Counted from the stretch's first letter, positions 35,307-44,517 are shown. The stretch is 64,000 bases of DNA from Nitrobacteraceae bacterium AZCC 1564 (GCA_036924835.1 JBAGRR010000001.1:4789001-4853000), one strand, 5' to 3'. A program made the numbers and translations. The notes: generated by a model from the sequence alone, not told the origin.

Positions 35307-35362
35307 ACCAATCCGAAGATCGCTGGGATCACGATCAGCGTCAGCAGCGTTGACGAGATTAT
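35307..35362 (-). pseudogene. Fragment of a cusA-type RND gene (C-terminal end)
   Basis: These 55 bases match 36367-36421 of the cusA gene with 3 differences. On the minus strand they read ISSTLLTLIVIPAIFGLV, the last membrane segment of a CusA/CzcA pump, then diverge. It is a remnant of a second RND gene or a local duplication. Confidence 0.75.
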
Positions 35363-35410
35363 AGTTGGTCTGCTGCCGTGCTGTTCTAGATTGATGGGGC
35401 TCGGAGCCGA

Positions 35411-36121
35411 TCAACATTGCGGTGAAATGGCCCCGCTGATTTCTTCAGGTGTCGCGAAGATCACATCAGCCCTGTCTCCCATCATGCCCGCTGCCACGAT
35501 CGCCGGGGCGCCTTTCTCTGGTCCATCTTCACTCACATCGGTTTTAAATCTCAGATTTCGTTCCCAGAAATCGCGCGTTTTTCCATCTGCGGTCGTCACA
35601 TGGTAGGTATCTCGGCAATGCGTGATGTTCTGGACGCGTTCATCAGGTTCAAGCTTTTTGAGATTTGGGACAGCGCCGCCACCCATCATTCCCATCATCC
35701 CGCCCATTTGATTGCCACGTTGTGCAGTCGACGGCGGAGCACGACCGGGCTTGGTCGCTTCTTTGAGAAACGCGAGAAGATCACCGCGTCGTCCCGCGTC
35801 CTTCAAGCCGGGGAACGGCATTGTGTTGCCCGGAATGAGGTGCTGCGGATCTCGGAGCCATTCGTTGAGCGTGGTGTCGTCCCACGTAATTCCCGATGAT
35901 TTCAGCGCCTGTGAGTAGCGGCTAAAGCTCGGGAGCGTCCCTGCTTTTCGGTTCCACAGATCGGCGAGGCTTGGTCCCGTCATATTTCGATTGGATTCCA
36001 GCGAGTGGCATGGCGCGCAGAGCTGGAAATCTCGCTGGCCTCGGCCTGCGTCGCCTTGCTGGGCAAGCGCAGGGACTATGAAGATGATAGTCGCAAGCGC
36101 GGCCATGGCAAACCTGTTCAT
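35411..36121 (-). CDS. Exported cytochrome c with C-terminal extension
   Basis: The 236-residue protein has a signal peptide (MNRFAMAALATIIFIVPALA), one heme motif CAPCH with NMTGPSLADLWNRKAG following, and the distal Met in PGNTMPFPGL. Residues 115-236 are an extra domain: a Gly/Met stretch (GNQMGGMMGMMGGG), then VQNITHCRDTYHVTTADGKT and FWERNLRFKTDVSEDG. Its ATG overlaps the stop of the 43-residue gene (ATGA), so it is translated with the copper operon. It may take part in copper oxidation or sensing in the periplasm (inference). Confidence 0.85.
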   Translation of the reverse strand: MNRFAMAALATIIFIVPALAQQGDAGRGQRDFQLCAPCHSLESNRNMTGPSLADLWNRKAGTLPSFSRYSQALKSSGITWDDTTLNEWLRDPQHLIPGNTMPFPGLKDAGRRGDLLAFLKEATKPGRAPPSTAQRGNQMGGMMGMMGGGAVPNLKKLEPDERVQNITHCRDTYHVTTADGKTRDFWERNLRFKTDVSEDGPEKGAPAIVAAGMMGDRADVIFATPEEISGAISPQC

Positions 36122-36249
36122 TGCCGGCCTCCCTTGTTTCCGTAAAGCAGGTATTTGACGAGCGCCGCTGCCGATAAGATCAAAACAACGACGATCAACA
36201 ACCAGAGAAAGCTCATGCCCCACATCATTCCAGGCATCATGTCGTTCAT
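36118..36249 (-). CDS. 43-residue membrane peptide of the copper operon
   Basis: ATG 36249 lies 8 bp after the cusA stop, with GAGGTGG upstream. The product starts MNDMMPGMMWGMSFLWLLIV, continues as one membrane helix (VVLILSAAALVKYLLYG) and ends NKGGRQ. The TGA overlaps the cytochrome c ATG by 4 nt. The Met-rich N-terminus (six Met in 12 residues) would face the periplasm and could bind Cu(I) for the pump. Confidence 0.8.
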   Translation of the reverse strand: MNDMMPGMMWGMSFLWLLIVVVLILSAAALVKYLLYGNKGGRQ

Positions 36250-36257
36250 GGGCCACC

Positions 36258-39200
36258 TCACTCGGCTGGTTCTGAAACAAGTCGCGAGTCTTTCCTGGTC
36301 CGATAGACGGTCGGTGATAGGGGATGCCCGTTTCCATGATCATCGGTTGGCAAGCGGAAGCCCTCCACCAATCCGAAGATCGCCGGGATCACGATCAGCG
36401 TCAGCAGTGTTGACGAGATCATGCCGCCGATCATTGGGACTGCGATGCGCTGCATGATTTCGGAACCGGTGCCGGTGCTCCACATGATCGGCAAGAGACC
36501 CGCCATGATGGCGACCACCGTCATCATCTTCGGCCGCACCCGCTCGACCGCGCCTTCCATGATCGCATCGTAAAGATCACCTCGCGTAAATGCGCGGTTA
36601 TCGTTCGCGCATTGCGCCTGCCGTTCTGCGAGTGCTTGGTTGAGGTAGATCAGCATCACCACACCGGTTTCGGCGGCAACGCCCGCGAGCGCGATGAAGC
36701 CAACCGCGACTGCAACGGACAAATTGAAGCCGAGCCACCACATCAGCCACAGCCCGCCCACCAGCGCGAACGGCAGCGACAGCATCACGATCATCGTTTC
36801 CGTGATCGAGCGGAAGTTGAGGTAGAGCAGCAGGAAGATGATCAGCAGCGTCACCGGCACGACGATCTTGAGCCGTGCTGTGGCGCGTTCGAGATATTCG
36901 TATTGGCCGCTCCACATCACATAAGCGCCGGGCGGAAACTGGATGCTGGCTTGCACTGCGCGTTGCGCATCGGCGACATAGCTGCCGATGTCGCGGTCGC
37001 GGATGTCGACATAAATATATGTCGCAAGCTGTCCGTTCTCGGTGCGGATCGTGGTCGGTCCGCGCGCGGGTGCGACCTTCGCCACTTCGCCGAGCGGCAC
37101 CGCACCGCCTGCGGGCATCGGCACCAGCACATCGCTGGCGATGGCTTGCGGGCTGTCGCGCAGATCGCGCGGATAACGCATGTTGACGGTGAAGCGCTGG
37201 CGGCCTTCCACGGTCGTTGTCACCGTCTGGCCGCCGAGCGCGGTGGCGATGGTGTCCTGCACGTCCTGGACCATGATGCCGTAACGCGCCAGCGCCTCGC
37301 GGTTTGGCATTACATCGAGATAGTAGCCGCCGATGCCGCGCTCGGCGTAAGCCGACGATGTGCCCGGCACGGCTTTCAGCACCTGTTCGATCTGCTTGGC
37401 GAGCTTGTCGATCTCGACCAGATCGGTGCCGATGACCTTGACGCCGATCGGCGTTCGGATCCCGGTGGACAGCATGTCGATACGCGCCTTGATCGGCATG
37501 GTCCATGCGTTGGAGACGCCGGGAAACTGCAGCGCCTTGTCCATCTCGGCGGTCAGGCTGTCTAATGTCACGCCGGGTCGCCACTCTGCTTTTGGCTTCA
37601 GGTTGATGATGGTCTCGAACATCTCCGAGGGCGCGGGATCAGTGGCGGTGGCGGCGCGTCCCGCCTTGCCGTAGACCGACGCCACTTCCGGAAACGAGCG
37701 GATAATCCGGTCCTGTGTCTGCATCAGCTCAGCCGCCTTGGTCACGGAAATGCCGGGCAGCGTCGTCGGCATATAAAGCAGCGTGCCTTCGTTGAGGTTC
37801 GGCATGAACTCGGTGCCGAGCTGGCGCGCGGGCCATACCGTCACCGCCAGCACCGCAAGCGAGAGCGCGATCACCAGGGTCTTCGCCCGCAGAACGCCTT
37901 TGATCACCGGTCGGTAGATCCAGATCAGGAAACGGTTGATGGGATTTTTGTGTTCGGGAACGATCTTGCCGCGCACGAAGATCACCATCAGCGCGGGCAC
38001 CAGCGTCACCGAGAGCAGGGCAGCGGCCGCCATCGCAAATGTCTTGGTGAAGGCGAGCGGACTGAATAGCCGTCCTTCCTGCGACTCCAGCGTGAAGATC
38101 GGCATGAACGACACGGTGATGATCAGTAGGCTGAAGAACAGCGCTGGTCCCACTTCGGACGCGGCCTCAATGAGAATGCTTACGCGCGATTGATCAGGCT
38201 TCGCCCGTTCCAGATGTTTGTGAGCGTTCTCGATCATCACGATGGCCGCGTCGACCATGGCGCCGATGGCAATGGCGATGCCGCCGAGACTCATGATGTT
38301 GGAGCCGATGCCAAGCAGCTTCATGGCGCCGAACGCCATCAGTACGCCCACCGGCAGCATCAGGATCGCCACCAGCGCGCTGCGCACATGCAGCAGGAAC
38401 ACCACGCAGACCAGCGCGACCACGATGCTCTCCTCGACCAGCGTGTGCCTGAGCGTCGCGATGGCCGCGTGGATCAGGTTCGAGCGGTCGTAGACCGGAA
38501 CGATCTCGACGGATTTCGGCAGGCTGCTTGCGATATCGCGGAAGCGCTTTTTGACGTTGTCGATGACGTCGAGCGCATTGGAGCCGAAGCGCTGCAGGAT
38601 GATGCCGCTGGCGACTTCGCCTTCGCCGTTCAATTCGGTGATGCCGCGCCGCTCATCGGGGCCGAGCTCGACGCGGGCCACATCGCGCAGCAGCACGGGC
38701 GTACCGTTATTCGTCTTCAGCACAATGTTGCCGAGGTCGTTGATGTCCTTGAGGTAACCCTTGCCGCGAATGACATATTCGAATTCCGAGAGTTCAACCG
38801 TGCGTCCGCCGACATCGGCATTACTGGCGCGGATGGCGTCGCGCATCTTCTGCATGGTGATGCCGAGGTCACGCATGCGCTGCGGATCGAGGATCACGTT
38901 GTATTGCTTGACGAAACCGCCGACGCTGGCGACTTCCGCTACACCCTCGGCTTTGGCAAGCGCGAATTTCAGATTCCAGTCCTGAATGGTGCGCGTGTCG
39001 GCGAGGTTCAATTCCTTCGACATCACCGCATATTGGTAGACCCAACCGACGCCGGTGGCGTCCGGCCCGATGGTCGGTGCCACGCCCGCGGGCAAGCGCG
39101 ATGTGGCGCTGTTCAAAAACTCCAGCACGCGTGAACGCGCCCAGTAGATATCCGTGCCGTCCTCGAAGATCACGTACACGAACGAGACACCGAAGAAGGA

Positions 39201-39455
39201 GAAGCCACGCACGACCTTCGATTTCGGCACTGTCAGCATCGCGGTGGTCAGGGGATAGGTCACCTGATCCTCGACGACCTGCGGTGCCTGTCCGGGATAT
39301 TCCGTGTAGACGATCACTTGCGTGTCGGAGAGATCGGGGATCGCATCGAGCGGCAGATGGATCAACGCATAGATCCCCGCCGCGGCGGCGAAGCCAGTGC
39401 CGAACAGCACCAGCAGCAGGTTGCGTGCCGACCAGGCGATGATGCGGGCGATCAT
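36258..39455 (-). CDS. cusA: Copper/silver efflux RND permease
   Basis: The 1065-residue inner-membrane pump has the full RND layout (two sets of six membrane segments and two large periplasmic loops). The TM4 signature near residue 390-415, GGIAIAIGAMVDAAIVMIEN then AHKHLE, is the Cu/Ag (HME4) form rather than the Zn/Co form. The periplasmic funnel has methionines in MPIKARIDMLSTGIRTPIGV. It overlaps cusB by 4 nt. No cusC-type outer-membrane channel gene is present in the cluster, so one must be supplied from elsewhere. Confidence 0.95.
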   Translation of the reverse strand: MIARIIAWSARNLLLVLFGTGFAAAAGIYALIHLPLDAIPDLSDTQVIVYTEYPGQAPQVVEDQVTYPLTTAMLTVPKSKVVRGFSFFGVSFVYVIFEDGTDIYWARSRVLEFLNSATSRLPAGVAPTIGPDATGVGWVYQYAVMSKELNLADTRTIQDWNLKFALAKAEGVAEVASVGGFVKQYNVILDPQRMRDLGITMQKMRDAIRASNADVGGRTVELSEFEYVIRGKGYLKDINDLGNIVLKTNNGTPVLLRDVARVELGPDERRGITELNGEGEVASGIILQRFGSNALDVIDNVKKRFRDIASSLPKSVEIVPVYDRSNLIHAAIATLRHTLVEESIVVALVCVVFLLHVRSALVAILMLPVGVLMAFGAMKLLGIGSNIMSLGGIAIAIGAMVDAAIVMIENAHKHLERAKPDQSRVSILIEAASEVGPALFFSLLIITVSFMPIFTLESQEGRLFSPLAFTKTFAMAAAALLSVTLVPALMVIFVRGKIVPEHKNPINRFLIWIYRPVIKGVLRAKTLVIALSLAVLAVTVWPARQLGTEFMPNLNEGTLLYMPTTLPGISVTKAAELMQTQDRIIRSFPEVASVYGKAGRAATATDPAPSEMFETIINLKPKAEWRPGVTLDSLTAEMDKALQFPGVSNAWTMPIKARIDMLSTGIRTPIGVKVIGTDLVEIDKLAKQIEQVLKAVPGTSSAYAERGIGGYYLDVMPNREALARYGIMVQDVQDTIATALGGQTVTTTVEGRQRFTVNMRYPRDLRDSPQAIASDVLVPMPAGGAVPLGEVAKVAPARGPTTIRTENGQLATYIYVDIRDRDIGSYVADAQRAVQASIQFPPGAYVMWSGQYEYLERATARLKIVVPVTLLIIFLLLYLNFRSITETMIVMLSLPFALVGGLWLMWWLGFNLSVAVAVGFIALAGVAAETGVVMLIYLNQALAERQAQCANDNRAFTRGDLYDAIMEGAVERVRPKMMTVVAIMAGLLPIMWSTGTGSEIMQRIAVPMIGGMISSTLLTLIVIPAIFGLVEGFRLPTDDHGNGHPLSPTVYRTRKDSRLVSEPAE

Positions 39456-40867
39456 GGCTGGCCTCCTGCACCCGAGAAGCCTTTCAGCGCCGCCTTCAGA
39501 TTGCTCTCCGCGTCGATGAGGAAGTTGGCCGAGACCACGACAGGTTCGTTATCCTTGAGGCCGTCGCGGACCTCGACATAGCCGCCGCCGCGCCGCCCGA
39601 GTTTCACGTCGCGCGGCTCGAAGCGGCCTTCGCTCTTCTCCACAAGCACTGCCTGTCGATTGCCAGTGTCGAGCACTGCGCTCTCCGGGACTGCGAGCAC
39701 GGGGGAGGGATCGCCGGTCTCAATCGTTGCGTCGACATACATGTCCGGCAGCAAGGTGAGATCGGTGTTGGACAATTCGATGCGAACGCGCGCCGTGCGG
39801 GTCTCGCGATTGACCTGCGGATAGATTGTCGTGATTTTGCCGGTGAATTCGCGGCCTGGAAAACTCCGCGCTCTGACCGCGACCTGCTGGCCGATGGCAA
39901 TGGCGCCGAGGTCTCGCTCGGCGACATCGACCAGCGCCCAGACCACAGATGTATCGGCAACGCGGAACAGCACATCGCCAGGCTGTGCACGCATCCCTTC
40001 GGTGGCGTTGCGCTCTAGCACGATGCCGTCTCGCGGCGCTGTCCAGGCGATGGTGAGCGGAACGGTGTGGCTTTTCTCCATCGCGGCGAGTGCGGTTTCC
40101 GGCACGTCGAGATTCATCACCCGTTGGCGCGATCCGCGTCCGTACTGGTAGTCGCCCGCCGTCACTTTCGAGGTAATGGTCGAAATGTATTCAGCGGCGG
40201 CAGATGAAATCGCCGGGCTGTAGATCTCCATCAGCGGCTGGCCTTTTTTGACCGGTGTGCCGGTGGTGACGTCCGCGACCTTCTGTACCCAGCTCTCGGC
40301 GCGCATGGAAATGACGGAGACGCGCCGCTCATCGAGCTGGATCGTGCCTGGTGCACGCACGGTGGTGCGGATGACGCGCCGCGCGACAGGTTCAGACTTC
40401 GCGCCGGTGCGCTGGATCTTGCCGGGCGTCAGCTTCACCGAGCCATCGTCGGTGTCGTCGCCTTCGAACACCGGGATGTAATCCATCCCCATGGAATCTT
40501 TCTTCGGCGTCGGCGAAGTGTCCGGCAGTCCCATGGGATTGCGGTAGTACTTGATCTTGCGATCGGCATGCGCTGTCGCGCCTTGTTTCGATTCTTGCTT
40601 TGTCTCTGGCTTGCTGTCGGCTGAAGGCTCCGCGTCCGGCAGCACGGGCACGTAGTCGCGCCCGTCAGGCGTTTTCTTCGGCGTCGGTGAGTACAACGGT
40701 TTGCCGTCAGGGTCCTGATAGTAAACAGGTGCAGCGTCGCCCGCCGTTGCGGGCGCGACGATGGCAGCGGTGAACGTCGCAGGCCGCTTCGCGCCGGCTG
40801 CGACGAACGCGCCACCCGCCGCCGCGATCAACGCGACGGCGGAGGCAGCGGCAAGTGCGCGGTTCAT
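39452..40867 (-). CDS. cusB: RND periplasmic adaptor with two heavy-metal-binding repeats
   Basis: The 471-residue protein has an N-terminal membrane anchor or signal (1-25). Two HMBD-like repeats follow: residues 49-77 (YYQDPDGKPLYSPTPKK, TPDGRDYVPV) and 107-135 (YYRNPMGLPDTSPTPKK, DSMGMDYIPV). The first lacks the Met ligands (NPM, MGM) of the second. The barrel-sandwich and adaptor domains start near residue 165 (TTVRAPGTIQLDERRVSVIS). It joins CusA to the outer membrane and hands over metal. 4-nt overlaps on both sides. Confidence 0.95.
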   Translation of the reverse strand: MNRALAAASAVALIAAAGGAFVAAGAKRPATFTAAIVAPATAGDAAPVYYQDPDGKPLYSPTPKKTPDGRDYVPVLPDAEPSADSKPETKQESKQGATAHADRKIKYYRNPMGLPDTSPTPKKDSMGMDYIPVFEGDDTDDGSVKLTPGKIQRTGAKSEPVARRVIRTTVRAPGTIQLDERRVSVISMRAESWVQKVADVTTGTPVKKGQPLMEIYSPAISSAAAEYISTITSKVTAGDYQYGRGSRQRVMNLDVPETALAAMEKSHTVPLTIAWTAPRDGIVLERNATEGMRAQPGDVLFRVADTSVVWALVDVAERDLGAIAIGQQVAVRARSFPGREFTGKITTIYPQVNRETRTARVRIELSNTDLTLLPDMYVDATIETGDPSPVLAVPESAVLDTGNRQAVLVEKSEGRFEPRDVKLGRRGGGYVEVRDGLKDNEPVVVSANFLIDAESNLKAALKGFSGAGGQP

Positions 40868-41271
40868 TTTCGCGCCGTGATGACGAGCTTGCTGTTCAGC
40901 GTGCCGGTTTCGCCTTGCACCTTCGCGCCGAGCGCAAGTTGCCAGCGTCCCTCCATGCCGAAGGTCGCCTTGAACTTGTAGGTGCCGGGCTCCGCCCCCG
41001 GCATCGCCGTGACCTTGGTCGCCATCTCGCCCATGCCGTCCGGCGACATGTCGAGGCGGCTGGCGATGATGATGGCATCTGGCACGACCTTGCCGGTGCG
41101 GGTGTCGAGCAAGCGGACCGTGACCACCCGGTCGGCCCCTTCCTGCACCGTTGGGTCGACGAGTTCGAACTTGTAGTCCTTGATGTCGGCGAGGGCAGCC
41201 GAACTCGCGCCGCCGATGACGGCAGCGATCAGCGCGGCCTTCATGGCGCGCGCGCGTTTAAACGTAATCAT
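40864..41271 (-). CDS. FixH/YtkA-like exported protein
   Basis: The start at 41271 is supported by AGAGGA 8 nt upstream. The 135-residue product has a signal peptide (MKAALIAAVIGGASSAALA) and an immunoglobulin-like domain: YKFELVDPTVQEGADRVVTV, GEMATKVTAMPGAEPGTYKF, FGMEGRWQLALGAKVQGETG. FixH/YtkA-like proteins often accompany copper proteins. It overlaps cusB by 4 nt, so it belongs to the efflux unit. Function inferred only from context. Confidence 0.8.
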   Translation of the reverse strand: MITFKRARAMKAALIAAVIGGASSAALADIKDYKFELVDPTVQEGADRVVTVRLLDTRTGKVVPDAIIIASRLDMSPDGMGEMATKVTAMPGAEPGTYKFKATFGMEGRWQLALGAKVQGETGTLNSKLVITARK

Positions 41272-41355
41272 AATGTCAAATCCTCTGATGTCCTGAACCT
41301 GCATGCGCCATGCGCGCGTGAAGGCGCGCTGGCAGCGGACGGCGCGAAGCGCCGC

Positions 41356-41865
41356 TCAGATCAGGTGACGAGGAGGATGATCGGGAGGGGGATGATCGAG
41401 CCCAGACAGGAGCGCATCGTCATGAGCGGACTGGATGGTGCGAATCGGTGTCCGCAGCAGCAGCGCGCCGTCCATCGATGGATGAGCCTGTGCGGTCTTG
41501 AGCGCGCAGACCGCCATCAACGGGCAATCGGGGCAGGTATCGTTCTTCTTGTCGCTCGGACAGCACGGCATGTCCGCCGCCATCGGCTCCATGCCTGACA
41601 TCGTGTTCATGTCATGCATCGCGCCCATAGCGTTCATGGCATCCATGTCGCTCATGGCATCCATGTCATGCATGGAAGCCATGTCTAGCATTGCCGCTTG
41701 ATCCAGCGCCGCAGCGCCGTGCGGCATCGCGTGCATGCCACCCATCAAGCCACCAGCCATCATACCAAGCGCCCTCGCGCTCGCCGGGGTTGCCAGCGGG
41801 GCAAAGGCCAGCCCTGCGATGATAAGCATCGCCAGCGGCAAGGTGATGAGACGGCGCAGTGTCAT
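41356..41865 (-). CDS. Methionine-rich exported protein, first gene of the copper operon
   Basis: The 169-residue protein has a signal peptide ending near TPASA-RA. Residues 35-99 hold 19 Met, and from residue 59 to 95 every third residue is Met (xxM repeated), with His and Asp between. A Cys cluster follows (PCCPSDKKNDTCPDCPL), then a polar C-terminus rich in His and Pro (DHPPPDHPPRHLI). Met-His-Cys composition and place ahead of cusBA point to a periplasmic Cu(I)/Ag(I) buffer. No named family recognised. 84 bp separate it from the FixH-like gene. Confidence 0.8.
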   Translation of the reverse strand: MTLRRLITLPLAMLIIAGLAFAPLATPASARALGMMAGGLMGGMHAMPHGAAALDQAAMLDMASMHDMDAMSDMDAMNAMGAMHDMNTMSGMEPMAADMPCCPSDKKNDTCPDCPLMAVCALKTAQAHPSMDGALLLRTPIRTIQSAHDDALLSGLDHPPPDHPPRHLI

Positions 41866-41970
41866 GCCTTATATAATGTCATGAGGAACGGAGGAGTGAA
41901 AGAGGGACTGTTTCACAACTCCGCCAGCCGAGAGTCAGCACGGAATCGAGATGCGAGCGTTCTTTCAGCC

Positions 41971-42573
41971 ATGACACTTCCCGGCTTTTTTGAAGGCACC
42001 GACATGCCCGATGCAGGGTGGTGGGAGGCGCTGTGGCCCGATCCCGCGAAGGTGCTGACGGACACGGGCATCGCGCCCGGCATGAGCGTTGTGGACCTGT
42101 GTGCGGGCGACGGCTGGTTCACATGGGCGATGTGCGGCATCGCGCGCAGCGTGCTCGCCATCGATATCGACGCGCAGATGCTGGAGCGCGCCAAGGTCCG
42201 CTTTGCTGAGCGCGGCGGCGGGGACAATTGCACGTTCATCACCGCCGACGCCTACGACATCGATAAAGTGGTGCCGGGGCCGGTCGATCATGTGTTCATG
42301 GCGAATGCGTTTCATGGCGTGCCGGACAAGCCGCGCCTGGCGCGCGCCGTGCATGATGCGCTCACGCCCGGCGGATTGTTCGCCATCGTCAACTGGCATG
42401 CGATTGCGCGCGAACAGACGCCTGTACTCGGCGAGCCGCGCGGCCCCGCCACGGTGTTGCGGATGACGCCCCAACAGACGATTGACAGTGTCGCGCCGAG
42501 CGGCCTTCGCTTCTACCGCCAGGTTGAATTCTCGCCTTATCATTATGCTGCGGTATTTGAGCGTGTGCGTTGA
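41971..42573 (+). CDS. Class I SAM-dependent methyltransferase
   Basis: The 200-residue product starts MTLPGFFEGTDMPDAGWWEA, a natural N-terminus for this group, though no clear ribosome binding site precedes it; an earlier ATG at 41881 is possible. Motif I is VVDLCAGDGWFTWAM, then VLAIDIDAQMLERAK and the Asn-Ala-Phe block VFMANAFHGVPDKPRL. It is divergent from the copper operon. Substrate unknown. Confidence 0.8.
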   Translation: MTLPGFFEGTDMPDAGWWEALWPDPAKVLTDTGIAPGMSVVDLCAGDGWFTWAMCGIARSVLAIDIDAQMLERAKVRFAERGGGDNCTFITADAYDIDKVVPGPVDHVFMANAFHGVPDKPRLARAVHDALTPGGLFAIVNWHAIAREQTPVLGEPRGPATVLRMTPQQTIDSVAPSGLRFYRQVEFSPYHYAAVFERVR

Positions 42574-42737
42574 TGCCCCCGCTCCTTGAGAACAGGAATT
42601 CTTCATCCGTCGCTCTCGCACCAGTTCCAGCGGAGTAGCTAACAACCAAAAGCGGAAACCGGGTGGCTGGGGCAGGTCGCCGGCCCGATATTGGTCGCAT
42701 GCAAAACAAGAAGCGACACAAAGCAAGGAGCGACACT

Positions 42738-43196
42738 ATGGACTTTCGCATCGTCGGATTACCCGCCGCAGACTTTACTCATCTGTTCACACTGTCCGAC
42801 AGCGATCTCGCAGCCGCAGGCGGCGTGCGCCGCAAGGCCGATTATCCTTATCCCTGCCGGGTGAGCCTGACGGATGCCGAGCCGGGCGAAGAGCTTGTGC
42901 TGGTCAATTACGAACATCATCCGGTCGACTCGCCTTACCGGATGCGGTTTGCGATCTTCGTGCGCCAGGGTGATGAGACCTACGACAGGGTGAATGAGGT
43001 GCCCGAGCAGCTCCGCACGCGGGTGCTGGCGGTGCGGTCATTCGATGACAACGGTATGATGGTCGCGAACCGGCTGGTTGACGGACAGGAAGTTGAGCCC
43101 GTGATTGAAGAGCTGCTCACGCCCGCGCAGGTGGCTTATCTACATATCCATTTTGCGTCAGCGGGCTGTTACGCCGCAAAAGTTGAGCGGGCATAA
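42738..43196 (+). CDS. DUF1203 family protein
   Basis: AAGGAG lies 8 nt before ATG 42738. The 152-residue protein has the DUF1203 blocks MDFRIVGLPAADFTHLFTLS, YPCRVSLTDAEPGEELVLVN, YEHHPVDSPYRMRFAIFVR and the C-terminal HIHFASAGCYAAKVERA. Function unknown; the conserved Cys and His residues are compatible with metal binding. Confidence 0.9.
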   Translation: MDFRIVGLPAADFTHLFTLSDSDLAAAGGVRRKADYPYPCRVSLTDAEPGEELVLVNYEHHPVDSPYRMRFAIFVRQGDETYDRVNEVPEQLRTRVLAVRSFDDNGMMVANRLVDGQEVEPVIEELLTPAQVAYLHIHFASAGCYAAKVERA

Positions 43197-43297
43197 GGAC
43201 TGCCGCCTAACATTTCGCGCCGCTTCCCATTATATGTCGTCTCCCGCGCCGATCACGGGCGCATCATGACCCATGTGAATCTCCCCGGGAGACGACG

Positions 43298-44320
43298 TTG
43301 ATTCCATTTTCCGTTCTCGACCTTTCGCCCATCGGGGAGGGCAGCAGCGCAGCGCAGGCCTTCCGTCATACGCTCGATCTCGCGCAGCACGCCGAGCGGT
43401 GGAATTACAAGCGCTTCTGGCTTGCCGAGCATCACAACATGACGGGGATCGCGAGCGCCGCGACCTCGGTGGTGATCGGTCATGTGGCGAGCGGCACCAA
43501 GAGCATCCGCGTCGGCTCCGGCGGCATCATGCTGCCGAACCATTCGCCGCTGGTGATCGCCGAGCAGTTCGGCACACTGGAGGCGCTTTATCCCGGGCGC
43601 ATCGATCTCGGGCTTGGCCGCGCGCCGGGCACGGACCAGCGCACGGCGCGCGCCTTGCGCCGCGATATCGCGCAGAGCGCAGAAAACTTCCCGCAGGATG
43701 TTCTGGAATTGCAGGCGCTGCTCGGCCCGGTGCAGCCCGGGCAGGTGATCCGTGCGGTGCCGGGCGCGGGATCGAATGTGCCGCTCTGGCTGCTCGGCTC
43801 CAGTACCTTCGGCGCACAGCTCGCTGCCATGCTCGGCTTGCCGTTCGCCTTCGCTTCGCACTTCGCGCCGCAGTCGCTGATGGAAGCGCTGGAGATTTAC
43901 CGCGCGCGCTTCGAGCCGTCGGCGCAGCTCGACAAGCCTTATGCGATGGTAGGCGTCAATGTGTTCGCAGCGGATACGGATGCGCAGGCAAGGCGGTTGA
44001 TGACGTCGCTGCAGCAGCAGTTCGTCAACCTGCGGCGCGGCACGCCGGGGCAGCTCAAGCCGCCGGTGGACAGCATGGACGATCTATGGTCACCCGCCGA
44101 GCGTATCGGTGTCGAGCAGTCGCTGGCCTATTCGGTGGTCGGCACGCGCGACGCGATCGAGCGGGGCCTGCGCGCCATCATCACCGAGACCGGTGCGGAT
44201 GAATTGATGCTCACTGCGCAGATCTTTGATCACGCCGCGCGGCTGCGTTCGTTCGAGATCGCGGCCGAAGTGCGCGATGTGCTTGCGGCCAAGCGCGCGG
44301 CAGCAAGTGCCGCGATGTGA
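43298..44320 (+). CDS. LLM class flavin-dependent oxidoreductase
   Basis: The start is TTG at 43298 after GGGAGACGACG. The 340-residue protein is a single-component luciferase-like monooxygenase: [80 protein letters not shown]. These bind FMN (from F420/FMN-type luciferase folds); substrate unknown. It belongs to the group of small rhizobial alkanal-monooxygenase-like proteins. Single-gene unit. Confidence 0.9.
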   Translation: MIPFSVLDLSPIGEGSSAAQAFRHTLDLAQHAERWNYKRFWLAEHHNMTGIASAATSVVIGHVASGTKSIRVGSGGIMLPNHSPLVIAEQFGTLEALYPGRIDLGLGRAPGTDQRTARALRRDIAQSAENFPQDVLELQALLGPVQPGQVIRAVPGAGSNVPLWLLGSSTFGAQLAAMLGLPFAFASHFAPQSLMEALEIYRARFEPSAQLDKPYAMVGVNVFAADTDAQARRLMTSLQQQFVNLRRGTPGQLKPPVDSMDDLWSPAERIGVEQSLAYSVVGTRDAIERGLRAIITETGADELMLTAQIFDHAARLRSFEIAAEVRDVLAAKRAAASAAM

Positions 44321-44428
44321 TTGACTGCTGTTTAAGAGACTTCGGCCAATGCGCCACCGATGCGCGCGTTCCTGCAGAGTAGTGATCGGTCGGCAGTTGC
44401 TCGCTTCACGGAGAATCTTTGTTTGCAG

Positions 44429-44465
44429 GGCCGGTTGGCGGGAGTGATCGACGCCCCAACCGGCC
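44429..44465. other. GC-rich hairpin downstream of the luciferase-like gene
   Basis: GGCCGGTTGG and CCAACCGGCC form a perfect 10-bp stem, extended by inner CG/CG; the loop holds GGAGTGATCGA. Little T follows (TTGCTT). Confidence 0.6.
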
Positions 44466-44517
44466 TTGCTTCCCACGCCGCGACGTCAGGCGGCTGCGGC
44501 GAAACTTTCAAAAGCGA

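Noticed and set aside
38190-39134. 314-residue plus-strand frame, and another at 36612-37565
   Set aside because: Both are antisense to cusA and show the Asp/His/Gln-rich composition of reversed GC-rich coding DNA.
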